Positions 1-9,048 of a stretch of DNA of 64,000 nt are shown here, one piece after another. This stretch comes from Blautia sp. (lineage in GTDB: Bacteria; Bacillota; Clostridia; Lachnospirales; Lachnospiraceae): NCBI GenBank assembly GCA_030841965.1, contig JAUUSJ010000002.1:1-64000 (forward strand), written 5' to 3'. The notes beneath the pieces are model-generated. The model saw only the letters and a list, made by a program, of their open reading frames with translations, searched no databases and was not told where the DNA came from. Positions within the stretch are counted from its first letter, which is position 1. Every line of letters begins with the position of its first letter. Both the position numbers and the translations under genes were made by a program.

Positions 1-100
1 CAGCGACAAAGCTAAGTATATCGAAAAACCGCTCCACTCTCTATCGTTTTTGGAGGACATATTGCCGAACTCTCTTCGCTGTGTATTGGCTAAACACTAT
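1..100 (-). repeat. Partial copy of a foldback repeat at the window edge
   Basis: The reverse complement of this stretch closely matches positions 9190-9277, including the shared words CGATAGAGAGTGGAGCG and TTTCGATATACTTAGCTTTG. It is cut by the window start, so its full extent is unknown. No gene is seen in 1-149. The partner copy at 9203-9390 folds into a long hairpin, and the two copies bracket the accessory block between them. Confidence 0.6.
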
Positions 101-149
101 AAAATTTTTTTATAAGGGCAACATTTCGATTTTTAGCTGTATGATTCAA

Positions 150-482
150 TCATAATTGTGAGTCTAGTTCTACCTCATCATAATCAGCAAGGTCTTTTTC
201 TGTGATACCAAGACGCCGATTTATTTTGTCGTCAGAGATAATGGTGGAAGAGTCATAATGAGACATACGTTCAGTAGCAATAGCTAATAGGCGAGCGTCA
301 TTAACTTCATTCATTAATCGAATATATTCGTTAGGAGAAAGTAATACACATTCGGCGGTATTATTTTTCATAACAACTTTTGCGCCGCATTGTTTGACTT
401 CTTCGAAAATTTTGCCAGCAAGTCCTCGGTTGAAAAGAGAAATGGGGATTGTGCTGGTAATGGCATTTAATACAGAATTCAT
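150..482 (-). CDS. Phd/YefM-type antitoxin, probably orphan
   Basis: A 110-residue protein resembling the prevent-host-death (Phd/YefM) family, which normally represses its own operon and neutralises a co-encoded toxin. The N-terminal half carries the family pattern IPISLFNRGLAGKIFEEVK, then CVLLSPNEYIRLM. The C-terminal part is acidic, as expected for a toxin-binding tail. The ATG at 482 is chosen because AAGGAG lies 9 nt upstream; a TTG at 491 is also in frame. A toxin should follow on the minus strand, but 1-149 shows only repeat sequence, so the antitoxin is probably orphaned or its toxin was lost. The family call is good; the biological role is inferred. Confidence 0.7.
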   Translation of the reverse strand: MNSVLNAITSTIPISLFNRGLAGKIFEEVKQCGAKVVMKNNTAECVLLSPNEYIRLMNEVNDARLLAIATERMSHYDSSTIISDDKINRRLGITEKDLADYDEVELDSQL

Positions 483-590
483 GCTTATCAACTCCTTTTT
501 TGTTATAGTATATCATGTAACTTTGAAAATATCGATAAATTTACTGATAATTGATGTAGTTTTGTTGTTAGAGTGTGTGGAGGTTCAAAG

Positions 591-1358
591 ATGATTTATA
601 GAGTGACAAAACTAGAAACAGTAGCTCAATTATTCCAAGGTTGGGAAGAGACGCTAATATATTCTTGTCTACAAGGAGTGATGGGAAAAGTGTATGCGGA
701 TTCCATTGAGACACCAAACTCTGCAATGGCTATATTGGGAGATTTCTGTTTCTTTGCAGGAAAACCGAAGAAAGAACTTGTTTTATATACACCGAATTTT
801 AGCAAAAAGAATTTTATGATTTTTGTTCCGCAGGATGAGAAGTGGGCTAAAATGATTGAAAACTGCCATGGAAAAAATGCAAAGCGAGTGATTCGATATG
901 CTACAAAAAAAGAAACAGCCTTTGACATAGAGTATTTAAGTAAAGTGGTAGAGGGGTTGCCAGAAAAATATACGCTACAACTGATGGACGAACAACTGTT
1001 TATGCGATGCAAAGAGATTGAGTGGTGTAGAGACTGGGTATCACAGTATCCTGATTATGAAATCTATAGAAAATATGGGCTCGGAGCTATTATGTTAGAA
1101 AAGAATGAACCAATATCGGGGGCTTCTTCGTATTCTGGGTATCATGGTGGAATAGAAATAGAGATTGACACGAAAGAGGAATATCGAAGAAAGGGTCTTG
1201 CGTATATCAGTGGTGCGAAGCTTATACTAGAATGTCTAAAGCGAGGATGGTATCCAAGCTGGGATGCACAAAATAGATGGTCATTATCTTTGGCAGAAAA
1301 ATTGGGGTATGAATTTGCTTATGAATATCTGGCGTATGAGATATGGTATAATTATTGA
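591..1358 (+). CDS. GNAT-family N-acetyltransferase
   Basis: A 255-residue protein of the GNAT_acetyltr_2-like type (ZmaR-related family). The C-terminal half holds the acetyl-CoA region: IEIEIDTKEEYRRKGLA (around residues 190-206) corresponds to motif A with its R-x-x-G-x-A turn, followed by GWYPSWDAQNRWSLSLAEKLGY, typical of the final beta-alpha unit. The N-terminal half is variable, as in this family. The ATG at 591 is chosen over an in-frame GTG at 573 because TGGAGG lies just upstream. It is followed 42 bp later by a second GNAT gene, so the two may be cotranscribed. The acceptor substrate cannot be read from sequence. Confidence 0.8.
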   Translation: MIYRVTKLETVAQLFQGWEETLIYSCLQGVMGKVYADSIETPNSAMAILGDFCFFAGKPKKELVLYTPNFSKKNFMIFVPQDEKWAKMIENCHGKNAKRVIRYATKKETAFDIEYLSKVVEGLPEKYTLQLMDEQLFMRCKEIEWCRDWVSQYPDYEIYRKYGLGAIMLEKNEPISGASSYSGYHGGIEIEIDTKEEYRRKGLAYISGAKLILECLKRGWYPSWDAQNRWSLSLAEKLGYEFAYEYLAYEIWYNY

Positions 1359-1400
1359 GAATACATCTATTATTGTAATTATATAAGGAGACGAAAATAA

Positions 1401-2003
1401 ATGAACAGAGAAAAAGATAATGTACATATTCAAGTTGCAACGATAGAAGATGCAAAAGAAATCTTAGAGATTTATGCACCATATGTTACGGGTACAGCAA
1501 TTACTTTTGAGTATGATGTGCCAAGTTTGGAAGAATTTCAAGACAGGATGAAAAATACACTGAAAAAATATCCTTATATTGTTGCCAAGAGTAATGATGA
1601 GAGGATACTTGGATATGCTTATAGTGGAGTATTTAAAGGAAGAAAAGCCTATGATTGGGCAGTGGAGACGACGATATATGTAAAGAGGGATGAGAGAGGA
1701 AGAGGGATTGGAAGAATGCTCTATGAAGCGTTGGAGAATATTTCAAAAGCTCAAAATATTTTGAATTTAAATGCATGTATCGCATATCCCGAAGTAGAAG
1801 ATAAATACTTGACGAGGGATAGCGTAAAATTTCATGAGCGATTAGGATATCATATGGTTGGTGAATTTCATCAATGCGGGTATAAATTTGGTAGATGGTA
1901 TCATATGGTATGGATGGAAAAAATGATTGGAGAGCATGAGGAAAATCCTCTGCCAGTTATAAATTTTTCAGATTTAAGTGCTGGAGAACATCTGAAAATG
2001 TAA
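1401..2003 (+). CDS. GNAT N-acetyltransferase, phosphinothricin acetyltransferase-like
   Basis: A 200-residue protein close to the Pat/Bar/YncA branch of GNAT enzymes, which acetylate free amino groups of amino-acid-like compounds. Seen in order: ATIEDAKEILEIYAPYV (N-terminal helix), TAITFEYDVPS, the acetyl-CoA loop RDERGRGIGRMLYEAL (residues ~97-112), and RDSVKFHERLGYHMVGEF. These are hallmarks of the group. The C-terminal ~20 residues go beyond the usual end. AAGGAG sits about 10 nt before the ATG. Methionine derivatives or related compounds are possible substrates, but this is not shown by the sequence. Confidence 0.85.
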   Translation: MNREKDNVHIQVATIEDAKEILEIYAPYVTGTAITFEYDVPSLEEFQDRMKNTLKKYPYIVAKSNDERILGYAYSGVFKGRKAYDWAVETTIYVKRDERGRGIGRMLYEALENISKAQNILNLNACIAYPEVEDKYLTRDSVKFHERLGYHMVGEFHQCGYKFGRWYHMVWMEKMIGEHEENPLPVINFSDLSAGEHLKM

Positions 2004-2038
2004 GGATAGTAACTGTGTCGTCCAAACAATATCACGTT

Positions 2039-2263
2039 TTATCGTTTTAACTCCCGAAGTGCTTCTTCTACATCGGAGTAGTGTTTTACGCTGGAATCAT
2101 GCGCAATACGTTCTGCTTCCAGCATGGCGGCAATTGTTTCCTTGTTGGGTTGTTCCAATCTGACTTCAAAAGGAAAGCCGCCGACGCGGAGGGACTGACG
2201 CAGAAACACATTGATTGCAGTTGTCAAGTTTATACCTAATATGAAAAAATGATTTTTAAGCAT
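2039..2263 (-). pseudogene. RelB/DinJ-type antitoxin remnant, N-terminus lost
   Basis: The frame encodes the conserved DinJ/RelB core and tail: GINLTTAINVFLRQSLRVGG, then PFEVRLEQPNKETIAAMLEAERIAHD and an acidic/basic end. In intact relatives about 15-20 more residues precede GINLTTAIN, forming the ribbon of the ribbon-helix-helix DNA-binding fold. Here they are replaced by MLKNHFFIL, with a hairpin at 2268-2305 directly upstream and no convincing ribosome site. No toxin gene of the YafQ/RelE type follows. I therefore treat it as a decayed antitoxin. Confidence 0.65.
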
Positions 2264-2267
2264 TTGA

Positions 2268-2305
2268 AATTAGAGGGTGTAAGAAAAACACCCTCTAATT
2301 TTTGC
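2268..2305. terminator. Bidirectional hairpin terminator
   Basis: The arms AAATTAGAGGGTGT and ACACCCTCTAATTT flank a short A-rich loop, with a T-run on the plus side. The position just after the Uma2 gene (minus strand) and after the convergent GNAT gene fits a terminator that serves either strand. Confidence 0.65.
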
Positions 2306-2309
2306 CTAT

Positions 2310-2852
2310 TTAAAGTTTAAGTTGTGAAAAATCGATATATAAATCCGCATATATTCCTACTTTGACCATATCAGAGAAGGTATAATCGCTCGTATCTTCT
2401 GTATCGAAGTTGTAGACAGTGATTCTATCTTTATCAGGGTCTACAATCCAATATTCACGAACTCCTGTCATACGATATTTAAAGAGCTTTGTATAATAAT
2501 CCATTCTTCTACTACTAGGTGAGACAATTTCAATAATCCAGTCGGGAGCTCCTTTACATCCTCTATCATCAAGTTTGTTTTTGTCACAAATAACAGATAT
2601 ATCAGGTTCCACGTAAGTGTTAGAATTTTCATCTAAATATACAGCAAAAGGAGATGGATAGACTTCGCAATCTCCTTTGTTGTGGTCAATATAATTGGCA
2701 ATAACCTGGTTTAATTTGCTCACTAGTTTTTGGTGTATTCTGCTTGGTGGAGCCATATAATAGATTTTCCCATCTATCAATTCTGCTCTCTGCTCATCAG
2801 GTAGTAAGTAAATATCTTCAATAGTGTAGAGTTTATTTTGTGGTAGCGACAT
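2310..2852 (-). CDS. Uma2-family endonuclease-fold protein (DUF820)
   Basis: A 180-residue protein of the Uma2 family, which has a restriction-endonuclease-like fold. Seen: YTIEDIYLLPDEQRAELIDGKIYYM (residues ~9-33), HQKLVSKLNQVIANYI, then the catalytic-type elements VEPDISVICD and APDWIIEIVSPSSRRMDYYTK with acidic residues and the downstream Lys region, followed by YWIVDPDKDRITVY. Length is normal for the family. AAAGGATG precedes the ATG. Uma2 proteins are often found in several copies in bacteria, but their biological role is poorly known. It is monocistronic here, followed by a hairpin. Confidence 0.85.
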   Translation of the reverse strand: MSLPQNKLYTIEDIYLLPDEQRAELIDGKIYYMAPPSRIHQKLVSKLNQVIANYIDHNKGDCEVYPSPFAVYLDENSNTYVEPDISVICDKNKLDDRGCKGAPDWIIEIVSPSSRRMDYYTKLFKYRMTGVREYWIVDPDKDRITVYNFDTEDTSDYTFSDMVKVGIYADLYIDFSQLKL

Positions 2853-3737
<885 letters not shown>

Positions 3738-3745
3738 ATATAGAT

Positions 3746-3771
3746 GTGTCAAAACCTGTACTTTTTGACAC
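3746..3771 (+). other. Candidate recombinase crossover site, left
   Basis: This 26-bp site consists of the 12-bp half GTGTCAAAACCT, central dinucleotide GT, and half ACTTTTTGACAC, whose reverse complement is GTGTCAAAAAGT. Two imperfect dyad half-sites around an asymmetric central dinucleotide are the usual plan of serine-invertase sites. A copy in inverted orientation is at 3946-3971, sharing 20 consecutive identical bases. It starts 9 bp after the recombinase stop codon. Confidence 0.65.
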
Positions 3772-3781
3772 AAATATTAAC

Positions 3782-3821
3782 ATGATACCAGGGGCAAAAG
3801 GTCTTTTGACCCCAACATCAT
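3782..3821. repeat. Minimal (ends-only) copy of the dispersed MITE-like repeat
   Basis: A 40-bp imperfect palindrome that joins the two ends of the dispersed repeat: ATGATACCAGGGGCAAAAG and, after a short join, CTTTTGACCCCAACATCAT. The full copy at 21936-22143 has these two ends separated by ~170 bp. This looks like an internal deletion derivative. It lies inside the putative invertible segment. Confidence 0.6.
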
Positions 3822-3834
3822 TAACATATAAATT
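3806..3834 (+). promoter_or_regulatory. Possible rightward promoter inside the invertible segment
   Basis: TTGACC, a 17-bp gap and TAAATT (or a 15-bp gap and TATAAA) point toward the coiled-coil/ATPase operon. The match is weak. In the inverted orientation it would point back into the recombinase gene. Confidence 0.3.
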
Positions 3835-3930
3835 CTAGCATACTAAAATAAAAAAGTCTATATGATTTGTAATAAAATTCAACAAAACTTTACTCAAACT
3901 AGAAAAAAACGAAAAAAATAGACGAAAAAA

Positions 3931-3981
3931 CCTTCCATTTTCCAGTTGTCAAAAAGTACAGGTTTTAAGAAAAATGGAAGG
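3931..3981 (+). promoter_or_regulatory. Hairpin that would cover the ribosome site of the 3991 gene
   Basis: CCTTCCATTTT (3931-3941) is perfectly complementary to AAAATGGAAGG (3971-3981). The right arm contains most of the GGAAGGAG ribosome site of the gene starting at 3991. The left arm lies inside the putative invertible segment and the right arm outside it, so inversion would remove the pairing partner. Confidence 0.5.
3946..3971 (-). other. Candidate recombinase crossover site, right (inverted)
   Basis: Halves TTGTCAAAAAGT and AGGTTTTAAGAA flank central AC, the complement of the left site's GT. Positions 3947-3966 are the exact reverse complement of 3751-3770. Inverted sites with matching asymmetric centres would give inversion, not deletion, of the ~200 bp between them. 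Confidence 0.65.
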
Positions 3982-3990
3982 AGAATTTTT

Positions 3991-4518
3991 ATGGGGCATG
4001 GAAGACAAAGAGGGAGAAATAGGAGCTTTGACGGAACGATATTGAAAAATGAGAGTAATGATATTCAGTTTGAGATTCAGGAAAAACATGAATTAGGAGA
4101 AAAATTTGAAACGGATAAAATTACTTTGGAGGAGCAAATAGATGCTATAGCAGCTTCCAATCTCGCACCTGAAGAGAAAAGAGCACAGTTGGAAAAGCTT
4201 CGAGAAGCTCTTGAAAACTTAAAGAAAGAATATGAAGAGCAAGTTACAGAAAAAGTAGAAGAATTAGAAGAAGAATCAAAAGAAGTAATGGAAGAAATGC
4301 AAGAGGCGGCAGATGAGCTAAAAGAGCAGGAAGATTCCTTAAGGAGTATAAAGTTGAAAGCTGGGTCTATGGATGGCTCTGCTGCTGCGGATGCGGCGGC
4401 AGAGAAGAGAGAAAAATTTGAGCAGATGAAAGAAGAAGCCACGAGAGAATTGGAGTTAAAAATGCAACGATTACAGGAACAACAAAGAAATATGAGAGCG
4501 CAAAAATTAAGTAAATAG
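3991..4518 (+). CDS. Charged coiled-coil protein, first gene of the ATPase operon
   Basis: A 175-residue protein of unknown family. The first ~20 residues are basic and glycine/arginine rich (MGHGRQRGRNRSFDG). From residue ~30 it is almost entirely heptad-like and rich in Glu, Lys and Gln, interrupted near residues 128-140 by an Ala/Gly/Ser stretch (GSMDGSAAADAAAEK). A long coiled coil is therefore likely. No signal peptide or membrane segment is seen. The ATG at 3991 is chosen because GGAAGGAG precedes it; a TTG at 3946 is in frame but lies within the recombinase site. The next gene follows after 58 bp, and the two probably act together. Function unknown. Confidence 0.75.
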   Translation: MGHGRQRGRNRSFDGTILKNESNDIQFEIQEKHELGEKFETDKITLEEQIDAIAASNLAPEEKRAQLEKLREALENLKKEYEEQVTEKVEELEEESKEVMEEMQEAADELKEQEDSLRSIKLKAGSMDGSAAADAAAEKREKFEQMKEEATRELELKMQRLQEQQRNMRAQKLSK

Positions 4519-4576
4519 ACGATATTTATTAGATAAGACCAGGAAAACAAAAAATAAGAGAGTGAGGAGAGGATAA

Positions 4577-7171
4577 ATGAGCCTATTTGTTTTTCAGATA
4601 AAACAGATACCAGATTTGAGTCTCAATAAATATCAGTCATTATCCGATACAGGGACAGATGGAGTTTTAAGCAGACATAGTAGTTTCTTAAGGCAATGGC
4701 ATGGCATTTGTACAGAAAGCGGGACGAGTTTTCATTTATTATATTTATTTTTGCCCAAAGAAGAAATCGGGAGTAGATTAAAATTATATTTTATCATTCA
4801 AGGAGACGGCGAAGCATTGGAGAACGTCAAACCATTATTAAAAAATTCTCCATTAAGTGATTTCTATGAATTTTCAGAGTCTAAATTGCCAGAAGTATAT
4901 TTCAAGGCTGGAGCGACCTTAGTAAAAAATGAGAGAGTTGCAGAAATCTATAATCCACTGACTTCCAGTACGAAATCAGTACATTATGTTCCAAAATGGG
5001 AGATGAAAGAAGATGCCAGATTATATGATTTATTTCGGATAATGGAAAGTATCGGATTATCGTATCAACCATATCATCCATGTGCATATAGAATAGATTT
5101 ATATCCTTCTTCCATGGTGCAAGAGGTAAGAGAAAGATTTACTCCCATATTAAAAGATTTGCAAGGCGATAATGATATCAAATTAATTAAAGAAGACTCT
5201 GGCGGTAATCATGATAGCTATGCTCAAAGTATATGCAAAGAATATGAGGAATGGATGTCAAATGTAGAGATTTCTCCTCATTTTAGAGTGAATATATATG
5301 GCTTCGCAGATAATATATTCTTATCCAAAGTAATATTAAATGCGGCGGGCTCAGAGGCGTTGAGTGAGGGAGATTTTTCATTGGCTCCCATTAAACCAGA
5401 TTCCAATGGCTATTATTCTGTTATTAGCAGAATGAGGGAAGAAGCTTATAGCTATTGTTTCTACCCAAAGAAAGCAGTTTTGCAAAGCTGGTCTACCACT
5501 TATATTATTGAGGAAGTAGAACCCTTTTTTCGATTTCCAGTATTATTCGACGGGGAGAATATAGAATTGCCAAAAGAGACAGCTCCCGTATCATTTCAAA
5601 ATGGAATCTTCTTAGGAAAAGATACGAACGGCTTTCCCGTTCGATTTCCAGCGGAAGATTTGCCAAGACATGCCTTTTTTACAGGAACGCCAGGCTCAGG
5701 AAAAACAAATACAATGCTTCATTTAGTTACAGAGCTTAAAAAGAAAGATATTCCATTTTTAGTACTTGAGCCAGCCAAAAAAGAATACAGGGCGATATTG
5801 GGAAATGAAAGGATGAGAGATGTTCACTTATTTTCCCCACATTTACAAAGTCATTTTCCTCTGAGAATGAATCCTTTTGAGTTCCCGACTGGAGTAAGGC
5901 TTAGCGAACATATCAATGCACTCTTGGAGGTATTTGAGGGTTCCTTTGTATTAGAGGGACCGACCTTTAGATTTTTAAGCAGTTCCATACAAAAATCATA
6001 CATAGATTTGGGTTGGGATATCGAAGACATCAATGGAGAAGTAAATTTACCATATCCCAATATTCAAAATATTTATGATAATTTAGAGAGCGAGATTAAT
6101 ACATTAAGCTATGATTCCGAATTAAAAGGAAATGTGAGAGCATTCTTGCAGGTAAGACTTGGAGGGCTAATGGAAAGAGATGCAGGGGAATTATTTGACA
6201 CAAGCATATCCACATTAAAACCAGAGCAATGGCTTCACTCATCCGCCATTGTCGAGTTAGAAGTCTTGGGCGAACAGGCAAAAAACTTCTTTGTATTATT
6301 AGTTTGCCACTATATATTAGAAACCTTGCGAGTAGACCCTCAAGGCGGAGTCGACCCAAATACGAAAAAACAAGTCCCCGTAAGACATGCAATCTTCATA
6401 GAAGAGGCACATAATATTATTGCCCCTTCCACGCAGCAATCAAGCTCAGATTCCGTAGACCCCAAAATTTCAGCCACGGCATATATCGTAAAAATGCTTG
6501 CAGAAGTTCGAGCATTGCGAGAAGCAATTGTCATTGCAGACCAATTGCCTACAGCACTTGCAAGCGAAGTAACCAAAAATACGGGTCTTAAATTAGTACA
6601 CCGATTAACCGCACAAGACGATAGAGAGCAGATTGGAACAGCGATTTCTGCCTCTCCTCTGCAATTAGAACAGGTGGCAACATTTTCAAAAGGTAGGGCA
6701 TTAATTTATTATGAACAGACGCAAAAACCTTATGAGATTCAAGTGGAAGAGTGGAAAAAACCAGATATAGATTATAATTTCGCAAACGATTCGGAATTAT
6801 ATTCCAATATCGCAGGTAGAACAGTCATACATAATTCAGTCATGAGAGCATTATATAGCTGGCAAGAAAAGTATGTATTTCCAGTATATAATAAGATTTT
6901 AGAAATGCAAGAAAAGTTTAAATCTCTCGACTATGAGGATTCCATCGCCATGATATCTCTTAAAAGCGAGAGCATATTACTTCTAAATCAATGTGAAAAA
7001 TTAAAAAGAAAATGCGAGAGATTATATCATCTATGGTGTGAGAAAGGCGATGGAGGCAGCTATAAAAACATGAAAAATGTGTATGACATCTTTGAAGAGA
7101 CAAAAGTTTATATACAAGGTTTATACGAATGGGCAAGAGAAATAGATTTAAAACTAGGAGGAAATGAGTAA
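4577..7171 (+). CDS. HerA/VirB4-like (DUF87) ATPase of unknown pathway
   Basis: An 864-residue protein. The N-terminal ~350 residues match nothing I recognise. Residues ~350-720 form a RecA-like motor of the HerA/FtsK superfamily: Walker A GTPGSGKTN (370-378), FLVLEPAKKEYRAI after it, Walker B HAIFIEEAHN (604-613), and later VIADQLPTALASEV and RLTAQDDREQIGTAI, which look like the sensor and arginine-finger region of DUF87 ATPases. The C-terminal ~120 residues are helical. Such ATPases pump DNA or protein, or act in HerA-based phage defence. The ATG follows GAGGAGAGG, and the stop overlaps the next start by 1 nt (TAATG), so translation is coupled. No nuclease is fused or obvious next to it. 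The motor call is firm; its task is not. Confidence 0.8.
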   Translation: MSLFVFQIKQIPDLSLNKYQSLSDTGTDGVLSRHSSFLRQWHGICTESGTSFHLLYLFLPKEEIGSRLKLYFIIQGDGEALENVKPLLKNSPLSDFYEFSESKLPEVYFKAGATLVKNERVAEIYNPLTSSTKSVHYVPKWEMKEDARLYDLFRIMESIGLSYQPYHPCAYRIDLYPSSMVQEVRERFTPILKDLQGDNDIKLIKEDSGGNHDSYAQSICKEYEEWMSNVEISPHFRVNIYGFADNIFLSKVILNAAGSEALSEGDFSLAPIKPDSNGYYSVISRMREEAYSYCFYPKKAVLQSWSTTYIIEEVEPFFRFPVLFDGENIELPKETAPVSFQNGIFLGKDTNGFPVRFPAEDLPRHAFFTGTPGSGKTNTMLHLVTELKKKDIPFLVLEPAKKEYRAILGNERMRDVHLFSPHLQSHFPLRMNPFEFPTGVRLSEHINALLEVFEGSFVLEGPTFRFLSSSIQKSYIDLGWDIEDINGEVNLPYPNIQNIYDNLESEINTLSYDSELKGNVRAFLQVRLGGLMERDAGELFDTSISTLKPEQWLHSSAIVELEVLGEQAKNFFVLLVCHYILETLRVDPQGGVDPNTKKQVPVRHAIFIEEAHNIIAPSTQQSSSDSVDPKISATAYIVKMLAEVRALREAIVIADQLPTALASEVTKNTGLKLVHRLTAQDDREQIGTAISASPLQLEQVATFSKGRALIYYEQTQKPYEIQVEEWKKPDIDYNFANDSELYSNIAGRTVIHNSVMRALYSWQEKYVFPVYNKILEMQEKFKSLDYEDSIAMISLKSESILLLNQCEKLKRKCERLYHLWCEKGDGGSYKNMKNVYDIFEETKVYIQGLYEWAREIDLKLGGNE

Positions 7172-8679
7172 TGTTTGGTGTGATAATTTGGCTTATAGTA
7201 ATTGGTGTTATAATTCTAGGAATAATGGAGATAAAGGACAACATTATAATGGAAAAAGAAGAAAAGAGAAGGCAAGAAGAAAGAAGACAAGGGAAAATTA
7301 GAGAGTGGAAAGAAAAATATCAAAAAGAAATAGTAAGTTTTGAAAATGATATTAGAAAGTATTATAGTAAACATGAATATGAAACTAGGGAAACGATATA
7401 TATGTACTTAACGTCTCATATCGAGAATATGAGGAAGTATAATAATAACTTGCCTGTGGAAGAAAGATTTTCAGAAAGTGAAATAAAAAAATATGAGGAT
7501 ATTGCTGAGAAGTTTAACCTGTTTGGAGCTAAAATGAGTGGAATGTTCCCAAGTTTAATGATGAATACAAATAGTTATGGAGAGATTCAGGATGAATATT
7601 TAAAATATATAAAATCATTAAGAAAGGAAGATGTTGATTCCAAAATAGAATATATAGAACATATTTTAGAGGAAGGAGAATATGAAAAAATATGGAAAAT
7701 TGATTTAAAGGAAATTTTCGATAGTATATGGTTTTATGCTTTACATAAACCATATTTAAAAGCCGATTTTGAAAAAACTAAGGAAATATTCTATAGAATT
7801 TCTAAAGGGGAAAGTAGGGATATTTTACTTGCAGAGATGTATGCTATTCAACAAATGGGAGCAGGTACTGTATTAAGAAATAGAATAACAGAATTATTTA
7901 AAAATAGAGGATGGAGTTCACATGATTTAACAAGTTTCGCTTCTGGTTTGATGTGGATGAAAGCATATAACGAAGAAAAGATGGTTCTTCAAGAAATGCT
8001 TTCCCGACAAATGGATATGCCAGCAAAATTACAGGAGCGTTTACATGCACTTTCAAATGGCGGAGAAAATGCCCCATCAGATTATGATGTTCGATCCAGT
8101 AAAACTCAAATTTATTTAGATACTGCATCTTTAGCATGGAATGATAGCGAATATAATAATTTCTTTGAGAACCTATCCTTCAAAGAAAAAGTACTCACCT
8201 ACTCACTCGCTATCCGAGATGAGAATAAAGATTTATTTATCACCCAAGCGATGAATCTTCCTGACAACATAAAGATTTGCAACAAGCTTATGACAGTATT
8301 TCAAGAAGAATACGGCTCTCAAGTAGTAGCCAGAAATGTAGAGGGAATTGCATTATCTGGAAGTGGAAGTGAGAAAATACCTGGAATTTTGGTGAGAACA
8401 AAAGAGTGCAAGCAGTTGGGAATCTTTCTACATATTGCCAGAATCGGAAAGAAGTTAAATATCAAATTTTACACATTATTCATCCCTATCACAAATGATA
8501 TTGGAGAACAAAGACAGCAGGTAATATCACTTTATAAGAAACTGAGTCCTACTGTCACAATGTGGGAAAATAGTCTAAAAGATACAATACTAATGGCAAT
8601 ACAGCAACTTTTAAATGTTGCTCCGAAGCCAGAGCCACAGCCTAATTATCCAGTAGAAGATGAGCCAGTTGAATTTTGA
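7171..8679 (+). CDS. Membrane-anchored protein of unknown family, ATPase partner
   Basis: A 502-residue protein. Residues 1-22 form a hydrophobic segment (FGVIIWLIVIGVIILGIM), probably a single N-terminal membrane anchor, followed by a basic helix rich in Glu, Lys and Arg (~25-60). The middle is helical. A change of character occurs near residue 310 (SKTQIYLDTASLAWN), and the last third looks like a mixed alpha/beta domain (GIALSGSGSEKIPGILVRTKE ... FYTLFIPITNDIG). The C-terminus is Pro/Glu rich. Its start overlaps the stop of the ATPase gene, with AGGAGG upstream, which suggests a fixed stoichiometry with the ATPase. I do not recognise the family; it could tether the motor to the membrane. 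Confidence 0.7.
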   Translation: MFGVIIWLIVIGVIILGIMEIKDNIIMEKEEKRRQEERRQGKIREWKEKYQKEIVSFENDIRKYYSKHEYETRETIYMYLTSHIENMRKYNNNLPVEERFSESEIKKYEDIAEKFNLFGAKMSGMFPSLMMNTNSYGEIQDEYLKYIKSLRKEDVDSKIEYIEHILEEGEYEKIWKIDLKEIFDSIWFYALHKPYLKADFEKTKEIFYRISKGESRDILLAEMYAIQQMGAGTVLRNRITELFKNRGWSSHDLTSFASGLMWMKAYNEEKMVLQEMLSRQMDMPAKLQERLHALSNGGENAPSDYDVRSSKTQIYLDTASLAWNDSEYNNFFENLSFKEKVLTYSLAIRDENKDLFITQAMNLPDNIKICNKLMTVFQEEYGSQVVARNVEGIALSGSGSEKIPGILVRTKECKQLGIFLHIARIGKKLNIKFYTLFIPITNDIGEQRQQVISLYKKLSPTVTMWENSLKDTILMAIQQLLNVAPKPEPQPNYPVEDEPVEF

Positions 8680-8778
8680 TATTTGGAATGAAATATGCGT
8701 GACATGTGCTTAAGAATATGATAAAATTAAGAAATCAGATAGATAAATTATGTAATCGAAACAAAGAGGTGACGAATT

Positions 8779-9048
8779 ATGATGTATCCGTATATGACAT
8801 TAGCAGATGAGACGGAAATTGTACATTCCCAAATCATAGAAGAAGAAGGAAAACAAAAGGTAATTGTAAATTTTGAACGCCCAACAGAAGAAGGTTTTGA
8901 TTTTGCAAGATGTGAATTGCCAGATTATAAATGGACAGAAAGAGAAGGTTATTCAGATGAAGAAATGGTAATATTTGAGGAGCTTTTACGGCATAATGCT
9001 CATTTATTATATAAGTATGCTGCGGATGGAGGAATTCATATTGCCTAA
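8779..9048 (+). CDS. Small protein usually paired with DUF4160
   Basis: An 89-residue acidic protein (YMTLADETEIVHSQI ... FDFARCELPDYKW ... HNAHLLYKYAADGGIHIA). I recall similar proteins directly upstream of DUF4160 genes in clostridia, as here, where the next frame starts inside this gene. It may be part of a toxin-antitoxin-like pair, but this is not proven. GAGGTGACG lies before the ATG at 8779. The sequence appears intact while its partner is broken. Confidence 0.6.
   Translation: MMYPYMTLADETEIVHSQIIEEEGKQKVIVNFERPTEEGFDFARCELPDYKWTEREGYSDEEMVIFEELLRHNAHLLYKYAADGGIHIA

Noticed and set aside
4077..4550. 157-residue Ser/Phe/Cys-rich minus-strand frame
   Set aside because: It mirrors the Glu/Lys-rich coiled-coil gene on the other strand; the composition is an artefact of that.
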